Assembly (NCBI GenBank): GCA_037447655.1
Contig: JBBHKE010001730.1
Location: 1 to 44,997 of the forward strand
DNA: 44,997 nt
Origin: Zygnema cylindricum
Lineage: Eukaryota; Streptophyta; Zygnematophyceae; Zygnematales; Zygnemataceae
Reading direction: 5' to 3'
The notes under the pieces were generated by a model that saw only the letters and a program-made list of their open reading frames with translations, had not been told where the DNA came from and searched no databases. This document shows positions 1 through 10,540 of this stretch, piece after piece. Numbering within the stretch: position 1 is the first letter of the stretch; each line of letters opens with the position of its first letter. A program made the position numbers and the translations under genes.

Positions 1-763
1 AATTGTTGAATCAAGTCTCACGGGCCTATATATAAAATCTCTCGAGCTGTGACGTTGTTGAACATAACAACAACATAAAGACTAAAATAAAAAAAAGACC
101 AGACTTGGGGGAGTGTCAAGTATGCAGAACGTGGCCTTCAGACTTGTATGTACTTTAGTTTGTATCGTATTAGTTCTTGACTTTTGGTTGACATACATTG
201 CTGTTATCATTGTCTTCTCCACCACCACACTGTTGTCTCTCATAAGCTTCATCTTTTCGACAAGTACTGTAGTTCTCCATGAAGCCGCAAATGCCCCACT
301 TGAGCCTTCTAAGCTCACAGCTTAAGGATTGGAGCAAAACGCGAACATTTATTGAAATGCATTTAAAGGGCAAATGTTCTCCTGATTAGTGTCTCCTTTC
401 TTGTACTTTTGGTTGCTATATGGCAATTTCAGGTGGCTGAAACTTTTGACAACATTGGTCGATCTTTTAGTGTTTTCACTCCATAGCACACCAAACAGGG
501 TGAGTATTCTACTAATATTAGTCAATACCTAGATTTAGTTTGTAGAACTTGGTACAAAAAAATCGTAATTACCTTCATCACAATTACTTAAATATTAACC
601 GCCCAGTTGATATCGTCGTCATGGGACCGTCACATCGCACCGCAATCATCTAATAAGATCAGGGTCGGTAACTGATATCAGCATGATGGGACACAAGAGG
701 TCTCAATCAGTTACCCCACCCGATTTTTGTTTTTTTTGTTTTTGAATAACCCTGCCTAATTTG
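1..763. other. Left flank with no assignable gene
   Basis: No recognisable gene was found. An ATG-started ORF at 122-325 (+) would encode 67 residues with two hydrophobic stretches, but it matches nothing I know and may be chance. A purine run followed by TGTC near 105-117 resembles a Copia polypurine tract and LTR start, but no adjacent pol is readable, so I do not call it. Confidence 0.3.
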
Positions 764-1717
764 TAGTGTTGTGTATCGGTAAAAAACTTATCGCGATAAC
801 ACCGATACCGATAGTTATCGGTTATCGAACGGTCAGAGGTCTCGATATATCGGTCTGAGACCAACAAATTCCATATTGGCGATAACTTGAACAAAATTTA
901 GTATGCACACAATAGTACTTATTAACATACTGTATTATGTTATTGACTTTATATAGCGTGGCATGCCACGCATAAGAATCTGTTCCGTCCCTGTTTAACT
1001 GTGATTTATTACGGACAGCGCAGCATATAAACGTTGGCCGGTTACTGAACAGAAAATATACGCCGATTTACGGAATTGTACTGACAAACTGGTGAACATG
1101 GAACGGAAAAAGGACGGCGGACACAAAGTACAATGGACACAAAATAACATTCTGCGCGCCGCTAGAATCGAACGGACGACTTGGAATGAGAAAACACGAG
1201 CGGACGGCCAGCGTGAGCGCCGGCATCCCGGAATGTTTCTTTTGGCAGCTTATGCCAAAAAGTAGACAGATTGACACGTGGCAGGTCCCCAGTGGATCTC
1301 AAGGAATAAAGGGACAACGCCATGGCGTTGGATGTGAAAGGTACATCGTTTTTACTTGATCCGTACCAAAACCGTACAGATCTCATGGCGGCTACTGTAC
1401 TTTCTGTGCTTGTACAACTGTACAATACAAGGATCTGATTGGTAGACACCTCAGTAGATAGGGGTTGTGAGTAGGGCGCGTCCGGGGAATAACACGTACA
1501 GTTGAGTGTACTGGCCGTACATTTATCTGTACGGTCCGTATAGATATGGCCAATGGTTATCGATATCGGTGTTATCGCTGAGAATAAACGATGAATATTG
1601 GTTATTTATCGGCGATAACACCGATAACGATATATCTTACCAATATATCGATTATCGGATATCCGAAAAAAAGGCCCATATCGGTTATCGACAAATCCTT
1701 ACCGATACACAACAATA
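764..1717. mobile_element. hAT-like non-autonomous TIR element (E1)
   Basis: The left end reads TAGTGTTGTGTATCGGT. The right end is its near-perfect inverse, TATTGTTGTGTATCGGT read from the other strand. TAGTG fits the loose hAT terminal pattern YARNG. Both subterminal regions are full of TATCG and CGATA motifs (775-860 and 1560-1700). The interior has no transposase ORF and contains an old LTR fragment near 1195-1480. The right end is shared with a TA used by the next MITE, so an 8-bp target duplication cannot be confirmed. Confidence 0.55.
1195..1480 (+). repeat. Copia LTR promoter relic inside E1
   Basis: This stretch aligns by eye to the promoter part of the H-family LTR (about 24890-25130). 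Shared landmarks, in order, are a GCCG..ATC block, ACACGTGGC at 1274-1282, a CCATGGC block, several GTAC tetramers, TGATTGG, and CAGTAGATAGGGGTTGTGAG. No internal retrotransposon sequence accompanies it. It is probably an old LTR fragment trapped in the DNA transposon. Confidence 0.6.
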
Positions 1718-2256
1718 CACCGTGAATCGTTATTCGTGTGAAAGTCACTAATTTGGGTTCTTAAAATTTTGATTTTTTTTTTTCCAATAGGATACATGAT
1801 TTTAATTTTTCCTTGACGTTAATTAAGGTACCGTACAAAATAAAGCAAAGCCTGAAAGTACAATAAAATCTAAATAGTGTGGTGTACAGTCGATGTCAGA
1901 CCGTACATAAATGTACCTTTTCAAGTGAAAATTTACAAAAAATGAATAAATTAGACGGGCACGCATAGGAACGCGCGCTAAAAAAACCGAGATTAGTATG
2001 ATACGCAAATTGGTATGGCATGTACGGATATTTTAAATTCGCGACGGCGTACGATTTCTTATATTTTGTACGAATACATATATTAATGTATACAATCGTA
2101 CCGCGAATATTCCTTTTTTGCTGTTCCCAAATTAGCATTAAAGTCGAAATTAGAATACACCTTTTTTTTTTAAAAATTCAAATTCTTAATTAGCATAAAG
2201 TACGGTAAATTTCTTCAACACTATTTAGACTTTGACACTAATAACAGTTCGCGGTG
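1718..2256. mobile_element. TA-target MITE, M2 family, copy 1
   Basis: The element begins CACCGTGAATCG and ends with its inverse CGGTG, flanked by TA at 1716-1717 and 2257-2258. The inverted repeats run about 35 bp with few mismatches, including a GTTATT..GTGT..AAAGTC segment. There is no coding capacity. A TA duplication and long TIRs fit a Tc1/mariner-type MITE. The same CACCGCG terminus occurs at 4781-5281 and, as one end only, at about 10882. Confidence 0.7.
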
Positions 2257-3007
2257 TAGTGTTGGGTATCGAGGACCGTTTGCCGATATATCGCCTCGAT
2301 ACATCGAATTTTTAAATATCGCAATGTATTGCCAATATATTTCCGATATGTCGTGTCGTCAATATATCGAGGCATTTAAAAAAAAATAAAAAAAAAATCA
2401 CAGGTCTCCAAAGTCACGTGCCTTCGGGCAAGGTGACCGTAAAATCTTTGCCGAAAAAAAATACGGTTTTTTCCTGAAAGTCAGCAGAGTGAAGGAGATA
2501 TTTGAGGTACATTGACGCGGTACTCTTACGAAGTACACGTACGTAATGCGCAAGTACGAATTTCCATACGAAAATGGTCGGTTTTCAAAACCACTCAAAT
2601 CAGAACACATATGTAAAAACTTGTTTACAGACGATACGCGATGTAACCGAGGCCCCTGTAATACAAAATTTTTGCTGTCTGTACTATAACAGATACCTCC
2701 TGATGTAACCATTCCCCAAATATGTAATTATATGAATTACATAATTAATATTTTTTTGTTTGGTTACATTTTGCGGCGTCTACCTTTAAGTCACGAAACG
2801 AAAATCACCTCGTTTGTGGCGTATCAGACAATTTGTCTTTTTGGCTAAAATATCAAATTATATAAAAATATTAAAATATTAAATTTAAAAAATACAATAC
2901 ATCGCGATGATTTATGTTGGTCCCGGTACGTATATCGAGGATTCTGCTCAATCGATATTAGATATATCGAATATCAAAATTATTGCGATACCCGGTACCC
3001 AACAATA
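2257..3007. mobile_element. hAT-like TIR element (M3), related to E1
   Basis: The left end is TAGTGTTGGGTATCG. The right end, read inverted, is TATTGTTGGGTACCG. Subterminal regions carry many ATATCG and CGATAT motifs like those in E1. No transposase ORF is readable. It starts at the TA used by the preceding MITE, so E1 and M3 ends were side by side before that insertion. Confidence 0.5.
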
Positions 3008-3653
3008 CCGATTGTGACCTCTGTGAGGCACATTTCGCCAAATTGCAGATCGGCATGTTGTGATTTAATCCGCATCGCTCGGGCGACGTCTTTTACGCGA
3101 TGTGGATCGATGCACAATAGTTCTGCGCTATTGGGTATTTCAGTAAATATTCATGGTTGAAATGGATGACAGGTGTCACCGTTATACAGTGTGCCACGTC
3201 ATCATATCATAACTATACTTGTACAGAGAGAACATCGAAAGCTTCTAAATTCAAAATATGGCAACTTTCCAACAGGTGTAAGTGCTGGTGCGCACCAGTT
3301 TGGTGTGCACCAAGTAAATCGACAACAGTACCAAAATTTAGTACTAACGACAATAAGAAATAAGATATGTTTCTCTAACCAATCAGACAATACCTTGAAC
3401 ATGAAAAATATTCTCACACGTGTCAATTTATCGACCCAGATGTTGTTGTATACAAACTTCTGTTTCCTTAACTTCACAATTACCCGCCTCCCCCGTTTTA
3501 CCCCTTCATGCTCTAATTTTTTTATTTTTATTTTTGTGTCCTTGCTCCAAATTTCCGCCGCAGCGTCCGGTCACTCCAGAATATGGCGAGTCTTTAGGGA
3601 AAAAAAAAATGCTATTCCTTAGGAACAAAGAATGTGCTATCGATTCAAAGGAT
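3008..3653. other. Intergenic, nothing recognised
   Basis: Several overlapping short ORFs (for example 3173-3622 +) show no domain. There is a local inverted repeat built on GGTGCGCACC and GGTGTGCACC around 3288-3311. Otherwise I see nothing here. Confidence 0.3.
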
Positions 3654-4444
3654 CATAGTTCAAAAGTAGGCATTTTTATGGTAGGCCTTTGGTCGGCGCC
3701 TTTATCGTAAGTTGTGTTATGGGCTTTTCATGTGATCTTCTTAGATTGCTACTTTGATCAGCAACCGTCCATCGTCCGAATCTGACGGTGTAAATAATTT
3801 TTTTTGGTCCGAATGTTTTAATTGGTCCAATTTTTGGCCCGAATGTTTTAATTGGTCCGAAATGGTCCGAATACAATATGGGTCTTAAGGTCATATTGTA
3901 TGTTTTGCATACAATAGGCATGTATGGGCCTACTTCATAGTTGTTCAAATCGCGCGATTTTTTCCTTTTTTCCGATTAAAACGTATAATTCGTGACTTTT
4001 GAATAAATCGGAAAAAGACGTGATGTACTTTCTGTCCGGTAAACTGAACGGGTAATTTACAGATACTGTACGGTATGTACCGTAATTGTACGGTTTTGTC
4101 CCAAAAAAGTACGGAATTTGTCTAAAAGATACGCTGCACTTCGTAGTACTTTCTGTCCGGTAAACAGAACAGAAATTTACGGTAAACGTACGGAATTGTA
4201 CCAAACTTGTACGGACTATGATTAAAAGCGACGGGAACTGTACGAAAAATGTACAAACTGCGGGATATGTACAATTTACTTTTGTTTACAAGTACGGAAT
4301 AGTACGGACGAAAATTCATTAACGATTTTTACGATTTTTTCAGAAGGTTCAATGCGTTTGTTACGTATAATTCGTCGCGATTAAATCGTTCGCACTAAAC
4401 GCCGTGAACAACTATGGCCTACTTTCACCTACTTTTGATCTATA
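3654..4444. mobile_element. hAT-like MITE, M1 family, copy 1 (interrupted)
   Basis: The left terminus is CATAGTTCAAAAGTAGG. The right terminus is its inverse with two changes. The body aligns with copy 2 through the segments near 3704-3790 and 3878-3935. The alignment breaks at 3936 and resumes at 4417 because another TIR element inserted there. The copy is older than copy 2, and no target duplication is readable. Confidence 0.75.
3936..4416. mobile_element. hAT-like non-autonomous element nested in M1
   Basis: The termini are perfect 12-bp inverted repeats, CATAGTTGTTCA. They are flanked by an exact 8-bp duplication, GCCTACTT, at 3928-3935 and 4417-4424. An 8-bp target duplication is diagnostic of hAT-type transposition. 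Removing the element and one copy of the 8 bp restores M1 continuity. The interior has about 13 GTAC cores between 4065 and 4305, and a unit reading TACTTTCTGTCCGGTAAAC repeated at about 4025 and 4145. There is no ORF of note. Confidence 0.88.
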
Positions 4445-4780
4445 TTTCAAACTTTAGGACCCTAGTAGCACTGCTGTCAGTTTGTACGTTTGTACGAAAA
4501 GTATATGGAAACACGTGACATTTGTCGCACTATATGATCTACAGTAAGTCAGCAACCTTCCAAGTTCCATATGCCAACGTGGCACACGAGTTTCGCGCTG
4601 CAGTTGTGTACCTTTTCCGTTACGGTACATTCTTTGATGTGGATACCGGGCACCGCATCGATACGTGTTAAAATTTGAAAGCTTCGCTTTTAATAAGTTA
4701 CGTACTGAAACTGTAAGAAGACTAAACGACAAATAGTGTTGCTAGCATTTACTTTTGTCTTTTTCTCGACACACAAACTA
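4445..4780. other. Intergenic, nothing recognised
   Basis: There is no gene or clear repeat boundary in this interval. It separates the M1 and M2 elements. Confidence 0.3.
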
Positions 4781-5281
4781 CACCGCGAATCGTAATTAGA
4801 GTAAATTACTCTGATTCAGTCGCTCGAAATTTCGACTCTATCACATCAAATAGAGTAACCGATTCTAATTTTTTCATTATGCTATTTAAGGTAAGGTTTA
4901 ATTAGCGTTTTTTATTCTAATATATGTTCGTTTTAAACAGTGTGGAGTACGGACGACATCCGACCGTGCAAAATTGTACTTTTACAAGTAAAAAAGTACA
5001 AATAATGATATAATACAGGCCATTATCATGTAACTGCGTTTTAACAAACAGCGTAGTGCAAACGTCATAGTGACGATAAACTGTACGTTTTGTCATATTC
5101 TGTACAAATACCTTATTTACAGTAGAGGATATTAGCTTGCCAAATAAGAGTACACCGTATAAATTAGAGTAAATTCCTTTTTGAAACAGTTCTATCACAT
5201 AAAATAGAGTAAATTACTCTAATTATTTTTTTCTCTTTTTTTACTCTAATTTTTTCATTACTCTAATTACGATGCGCGGTG
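4781..5281. mobile_element. TA-target MITE, M2 family, copy 2
   Basis: The termini CACCGCGAATCGTAATTAG and, inverted, CACCGCGCATCGTAATTAG form TIRs of about 24 bp with one mismatch. TA flanks both ends (4779-4780 and 5282-5283). A TCTATCACATMAAATAGAGTAA unit occurs near both ends. It is non-coding and shares the terminal 12 bp with copy 1 at 1718-2256. Confidence 0.75.
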
Positions 5282-5304
5282 TACAGTACCACGCGTGTTT
5301 GAAA

Positions 5305-5939
5305 CATAGTTCAAAAGTAGGCGTTTTTATGGTAGGCCTTTGGTAGGCGCACAAAACTTGGCACTAAACTCGCGTAGAGTAGGCATATTGTATGGGTGTG
5401 CGTTGCGGACACTCTTGTACGATCGTACAAATATGACGTATGATCATAGTACAGCGCATGCCACCTGACGTATTTTTTCAGCGAACTGACGCGGCGTAGG
5501 ATGACATTCCGCCGGAAAGAAAACCCGGAAAAAAAAAAACGCGGACAGGCAACCTGGTTGGTCAATATGAGGCTTTATTTAGTGTGGCCTTCAAAATTGC
5601 AAACGCTAATATGACAAATTGTCCTATCGTAAGTTGTGTTATGGTCTTTTCATTTGATCTTCTTAAGATAAATACTTTGATCAGTGACCGTCCGATCGTC
5701 CAAATCTGACGGTTGAAATAAAAAACACAACAATATTCACAAAACAAATATTTTTGTCCGATTTGTTTTCAAAATTTAGACATCCCGTTTAATTCTCTAT
5801 CGATCGATGTGCAACTCAACCCTATTAACCTTTTTTTTCATTTTTCGACCAATACAATATGGGTCTTAATGGCATATTGTATGTTTTGCATACAATAGGC
5901 ATACTCTATGGGCCTACTTTCACCTACTTTTGAACTATG
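5305..5939. mobile_element. hAT-like MITE, M1 family, copy 2 (intact ends)
   Basis: This is a 635-bp element with terminal inverted repeats CATAGTTCAAAAGTAGG. It is flanked by a perfect 8-bp target duplication, GTTTGAAA, at 5297-5304 and 5940-5947. Short minus-strand ORFs within it encode nothing recognisable. It serves as the reference copy for the family. Confidence 0.9.
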
Positions 5940-6878
5940 GTTTGAAATCACCGAACAAGTAACCGTCATTTTAGCAATAGGTCGGCGCACCCGTGACCTT
6001 TACGAATAGTGCAGCTATAGAGTGCGTAAAGTGTGGTAATTTTAACAGCTTGTTCTGTGACTCTGTGCGTACTCTACGCGTATTTAATCCTTTTGTGCGA
6101 CATTTTTGTGAATTGAGTTGGAGTAGGCTAAGCCCATTTCCGGACCAACAGTCGGGTCGTAGAGCAAGGTGGATCTCCATCGGATGACTAGAACCAAGTT
6201 TTTGACCACTCAGAACTCGCCACGTCACCTAGCAAAATGAAACATTTCCGGAGAGAATATAAAACATTTGAGAATAACTTTTTCTACTCTATTTTACGGG
6301 TCTTTTTTTGGACCAGTGCCCCCAATCTGGACAAATCGGACGAATCATTTACTTTTATGACGTCGTAAAAAGTTTTGAAAAAAAAGTTAACGATAGTTAG
6401 GATACATTCCCATGTATTAAAGTATCGACTTTAATGTGTTGTTTTCACCCAAAACGCAGTATCAACTCTTTAAAAGTACAGCAAACGTCAAGTCGATACT
6501 TTCAATGTACTTCATGTTTGTCGTCATGTGAACGCATTTTGGCGTTTTTCTTTTTTCCGACCCCCGGGCAAGAGAATCCAGCCCGTCAAAAAACTTCATA
6601 AAAAATCGCCTCCCGACTGGATTTCAAAGAAAGTATCGCCCAAACAACGAATGAAACACGGCCCACATGTTGAAATTTATAGATTTCTAGAGTATTTTCT
6701 AGGTTTAAATATGTCTTTATAAAAAGGAAAGAAAAAGACGGGCAGCCTGCTTCCACCTCCGCTCTCTAACTCCCATACTTGTTGTAGTCACTGAAGGTAA
6801 GAGAGAGAGGTTGATCCATGGCTGCCTTAGTTCAACAGACAGCTATTTTTAGTAGGTTACTAAAAATATACTTGACGG
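5305..6878 (+). repeat. 1574-bp duplicated block, source copy
   Basis: The block comprises M1 copy 2, 728 bp of flanking DNA, and the first 211 bp of an LTR relic. The second copy is at 8967-10540, with the same length and only about three base differences seen by eye. This copy has the intact target duplication on both sides of the MITE, so it is probably the source. Between 5948 and 6667 no gene is recognised. Confidence 0.9.
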
Positions 6879-7250
6879 ACCAGAGGTTTGACCCCGGTAC
6901 CTGCGGTTCGTCAAGTTGACCGGTAGCGGTCAGCTTTATCCTAATAGACTAGGACCAATGCTAAGTACGATGGTATGTGATAGATATATATTTAGTTTGC
7001 GAGACTAAAATTCATTTAACTATAACTTTATACGGCGTACATAGATTCAGTTATATAAAGTACGTCGTACGACGCTAATTCGAAACGGATACCACGCATT
7101 TTATATCGACATCGGAACAAATGTCACGCAAGCGTTTATTACGGCTAAGATTGCGTTTGGCACAAAATCCAACGGCGCACATCATCGCCGAAATCCCGGA
7201 GTGGTCATTTTGGCGTTTTGTCGAATGTGGCCCAACTTACCGTGGGCAGC
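6668..7250 (+). repeat. Diverged Copia LTR relic
   Basis: It starts TGTTGAAATTTATAG, like the LTRs at 34100 and 24412. It continues through the conserved CCCATACTTGTTGTAGTCACTG box (about 6772), the GCCATGGCTGCCTTAG box (about 6818), a degraded antisense tRNA-like part (about 6880-6945), and an ATCATCGCCGAAATCCCGGA box (about 7181). The U5 end is not recognisable and no internal region follows. It is probably an old solo or truncated LTR. Confidence 0.65.
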
Positions 7251-7350
7251 AAAAAAAGCTCGACAAATTGAGAAGTTATTGCCGAGATCAGCTCCTCCAC
7301 CACCGAGCAATGCGACTGCCCCACCTCCACCCACCTTTGACATCGAGGGT

Positions 7351-7497
7351 TAAGAAGAGGACAATTTTTGGGACGTAAGAAGAAGAGGGAGGACAGTTTT
7401 CGGGACAGAAGATGAAGAGGGCGAACATTTTTCCGCGACATAAGAAGTAGAAAGAGGACAAGTTTCGGGACATACGAAGATAGAGGAATTTTTTTGG
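7351..7497. repeat. Purine-rich minisatellite, about 33-bp unit
   Basis: About four and a half imperfect copies begin at about 7351, 7376, 7408, 7441 and 7473. Each follows the pattern TAAGAAG..GAGGACA..TTTCGGGACA. The array keeps minus-strand frames open, which gives repetitive short ORFs that I do not consider genes. Confidence 0.75.
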
Positions 7498-8966
7498 ACT
7501 ATTTGGTTTTCGGATGGATGGTTTTTCGTGGTTGAATCGCAAAACAGAATTTTCACAGTCGAAATAATGCCTGGTGACGCGACAGTTTCTAGAATAATAA
7601 TACTTCTGGACTTCCCAGAAATTGAGGGTCAGCTTAAGGAGAGAACCGACACTTGGGACACCCGTGGCTCATCAGTTGGCTCGTCAGTTTAGATGTCTAT
7701 CTTGTGAGTTGAGGAAGTATATTGAACAAATTTTACACGACCGACATTTTATTGAGTAATGCTGTACATGCGTGAGAGTATTTAAGGTATAGAGGATATT
7801 TATGAAGCTGAACACCTGTTCAATTTCGAAGGAGAGACGGGCAAAGTGGAAACCATCTTTCTGTAGATAGTTGTTCTGCTCTTTTTTCTCTTTTCTTTCT
7901 TTTCTTTTCTTCATTGTTTGCGTTACGATTTCTTCATTTTATTTTTCGCCTTACCAGCTCTGACTAAAAAGTCAATGAGGTATTTGTTGGTTATCCAGGA
8001 GACCAGGGCTGGTTATATTTTTGGTCTACCTGAATGAAGACCATGAATTGTGGAGGAAAGTGGGTTTTTTTTTACTTGATAGGAGAAGGATTTCTTTTTT
8101 TTATTTGGGAAAGGATGGGACATTTCTGCACTGTTAGGATATTTTCTAAGTTAAAGAGGCCACCGTCTCAGAGGCAAACTATCTTTATTTTGTTAATAAG
8201 GTGCATCGCCATATGGGATTTTCTGCTGATAAAGTAATACGGTAAGAATGTGATGGTGTCGGTACGTTCGAAATATGAGAGGCTGCTATATTAGTTTTGT
8301 ATTATGGTAAATTTGGTGTCGCTGAACCCTAAAACTAATGTTTCATGTGAATTAGCTATTTTTAAGGTTTTGTATCATTTGGATTGTCTGGTCATATGAG
8401 ACAATATGAGATTATTGTGGTTCATAATGTGCTGGTGCTGGTAATTCTGTGTATACTGCGAAAAAGGTTTTGTTACTTTGGAAGTTTTTGTCTTGTGTTA
8501 TCCTTTAGGGAGGGAAATTCGGAAATGTATCCTTTGTATGTACTTGTTCTACCAAGTCGTGTTGGTGATTACTCTTTCTAAATTGAAGAGGCATATTGCC
8601 TTGAAAATGACATGTCCGCTCGGAAATAACCCAAAATGGCATCGATTGGCAGTTGCATATCACCGTTCGTGTGGCAGCTAGTTCACATTTGCATAGACAT
8701 GCAGAATCTGATTTGGAGGTAGTGCCGTATTGCATGGTAGTAAAAAAAATGATTTTGGCAGCTAGTGCAATATTGAACAGAAGCCAACATATCAATATGG
8801 CACCAGCTGCCAAAAATGTCATGCAGTAGTCTCAAATTACACTCACTGAAATAGATTTTATCCTCCTCAACACATGATCGGACGACCAGAATCTTGTCCC
8901 CCTCAGGTTGTCAGTTGGTACGGCAGTAATGTGATGATGCTGTTTCCGTACACCCTTGGTTCTTTT
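7498..8966. other. Intergenic, no gene recognised
   Basis: This AT-rich stretch contains a polypyrimidine run at about 7871-7913 and several short ORFs without domains. Repeated TTTGGCAGCT motifs, direct and inverted, lie between about 8670 and 8815. I assign no function. Confidence 0.3.
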
Positions 8967-9601
8967 CATAGTTCAAAAGTAGGCGGTTTCATGGTAGGCC
9001 TTTGGTAGGCGCACAAAACTTGGCACTAAACTCGCGTAGAGTAGGCATATTGTATGGGTGTGCGTTGCGGACACTCTTGTACGATCGTACAAATATGACG
9101 TATGATCATAGTACAGCGCATGCCACCTGACGTATTTTTTCAGCGAACTGACGCGGCGTAGGATGACATTCCGCCGGAAAGAAAACCCGGAAAAAAAAAA
9201 ACGCGGACAGGCAACCTGGTTGGTCAATATGAGGCTTTATTTAGTGTGGCCTTCAAAATTGCAAACGCTAATATGACAAATTGTCCTATCGTAAGTTGTG
9301 TTATGGTCTTTTCATTTGATCTTCTTAAGATAAATACTTTGATCAGTGACCGTCCGATCGTCCAAATCTGACGGTTGAAATAAAAAACACAACAATATTC
9401 ACAAAACAAATATTTTTGTCCGATTTGTTTTCAAAATTTAGACATCCCGTTTAATTCTCTATCGATCGATGTGCAACTCAACCCTATTAACCTTTTTTTT
9501 CATTTTTCGACCAATACAATATGGGTCTTAATGGCATATTGTATGTTTTGCATACAATAGGCATACTCTATGGGCCTACTTTCACCTACTTTTGAACTAT
9601 G
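8967..9601. mobile_element. hAT-like MITE, M1 family, copy 3
   Basis: The body is nearly identical to copy 2. The right flank (9602-9609) carries copy 2's target sequence GTTTGAAA. The left flank is GTTCTTTT. This copy therefore arrived with its right-hand neighbour DNA and did not insert as a simple MITE. Confidence 0.85.
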
Positions 9602-10540
9602 GTTTGAAATCACCGAACAAGTAACCGTCATTTTAGCAATAGGTCGGCGCACCCGTGACCTTTACGAATAGTGCAGCTATAGAGTGCGTAAAGTGTGGTA
9701 ATTTTAACAGCTTGTTCTGTGACTCTGTGCGTACTCTACGCGTATTTAATCCTTTTGTGCGACATTTTTGTGAATTGAGTTGGAGTAGGCTAAGCCCATT
9801 TCCGGACCAACAGTCGGGTCGTAGAGCAAGGTGGATCTCCATCGGATGACTAGAACCAAGTTTTTGACCACTCAGAACTCGCCACGTCACCTAGCAAAAT
9901 GAAACATTTCCGGAGAGAATATAAAACATTTGAGAATAACTTTTTCTACTCTAGTTTACGGGTCTTTTTTTGGACCAGTGCCCCCAATCTGGACAAATCG
10001 GACGAATCATTTACTTTTATGACGTCGTAAAAAGTTTTGAAAAAAAAGTTAACGATAGTTAGGATACATTCCCATGTATTAAAGTATCGACTTTAATGTG
10101 TTGTTTTCACCCAAAACGCAGTATCAACTCTTTAAAAGTACAGCAAACGTCAAGTCGATACTTTCAATGTACTTCATGTTTGTCGTCATGTGAACGCATT
10201 TTGGCGTTTTTCTTTTTTCCGACCCCCGGGCAAGAGAATCCAGCCCGTCAAAAAACTTCATAAAAAATCGCCTCCCGACTGGATTTCAAAGAAAGTATCG
10301 CCCAAACAACGAATGAAACACGGCCCACATGTTGAAATTTATAGATTTCTAGAGTATTTTCTAGGTTTAAATATGTCTTTATAAAAAGGAAAGAAAAAGA
10401 CGGGCAGCCTGCTTCCACCTCCGCTCTCTAACTCCCATACTTGTTGTAGTCACTGAAGGTAAGAGAGAGAGGTTGATCCATGGCTGCCTTAGTTCAACAG
10501 ACAGCTATTTTTAGTAGGTTACTAAAAATATACTTGACGG
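8967..10540 (+). repeat. 1574-bp duplicated block, derived copy
   Basis: It matches 5305-6878 from the first base of the M1 left terminus to the CTTGACGG at 10533-10540, then diverges abruptly. The differences I found are two substitutions near the left end (about 8988 and 8992) and one near 9955. The very low divergence implies a recent event, or an assembly duplication. Confidence 0.88.

Noticed and set aside
122-325. Small membrane-protein gene
   Set aside because: A 67-residue frame with hydrophobic segments but no homology or expression signal; overlapping frames on the other strand are equally long.
764-3007. E1, M2 and M3 as a single composite hAT element with an 8-bp duplication
   Set aside because: The outer flanks (CTAATTTG and CCGATTGT) match at only about half of positions.
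5305-10540. The two 1574-bp blocks as LTRs of one large element
   Set aside because: The blocks do not begin TG or end CA, the left part is a MITE with its own target duplication, no primer site or coding region lies between them, and the right edge falls within another LTR relic.
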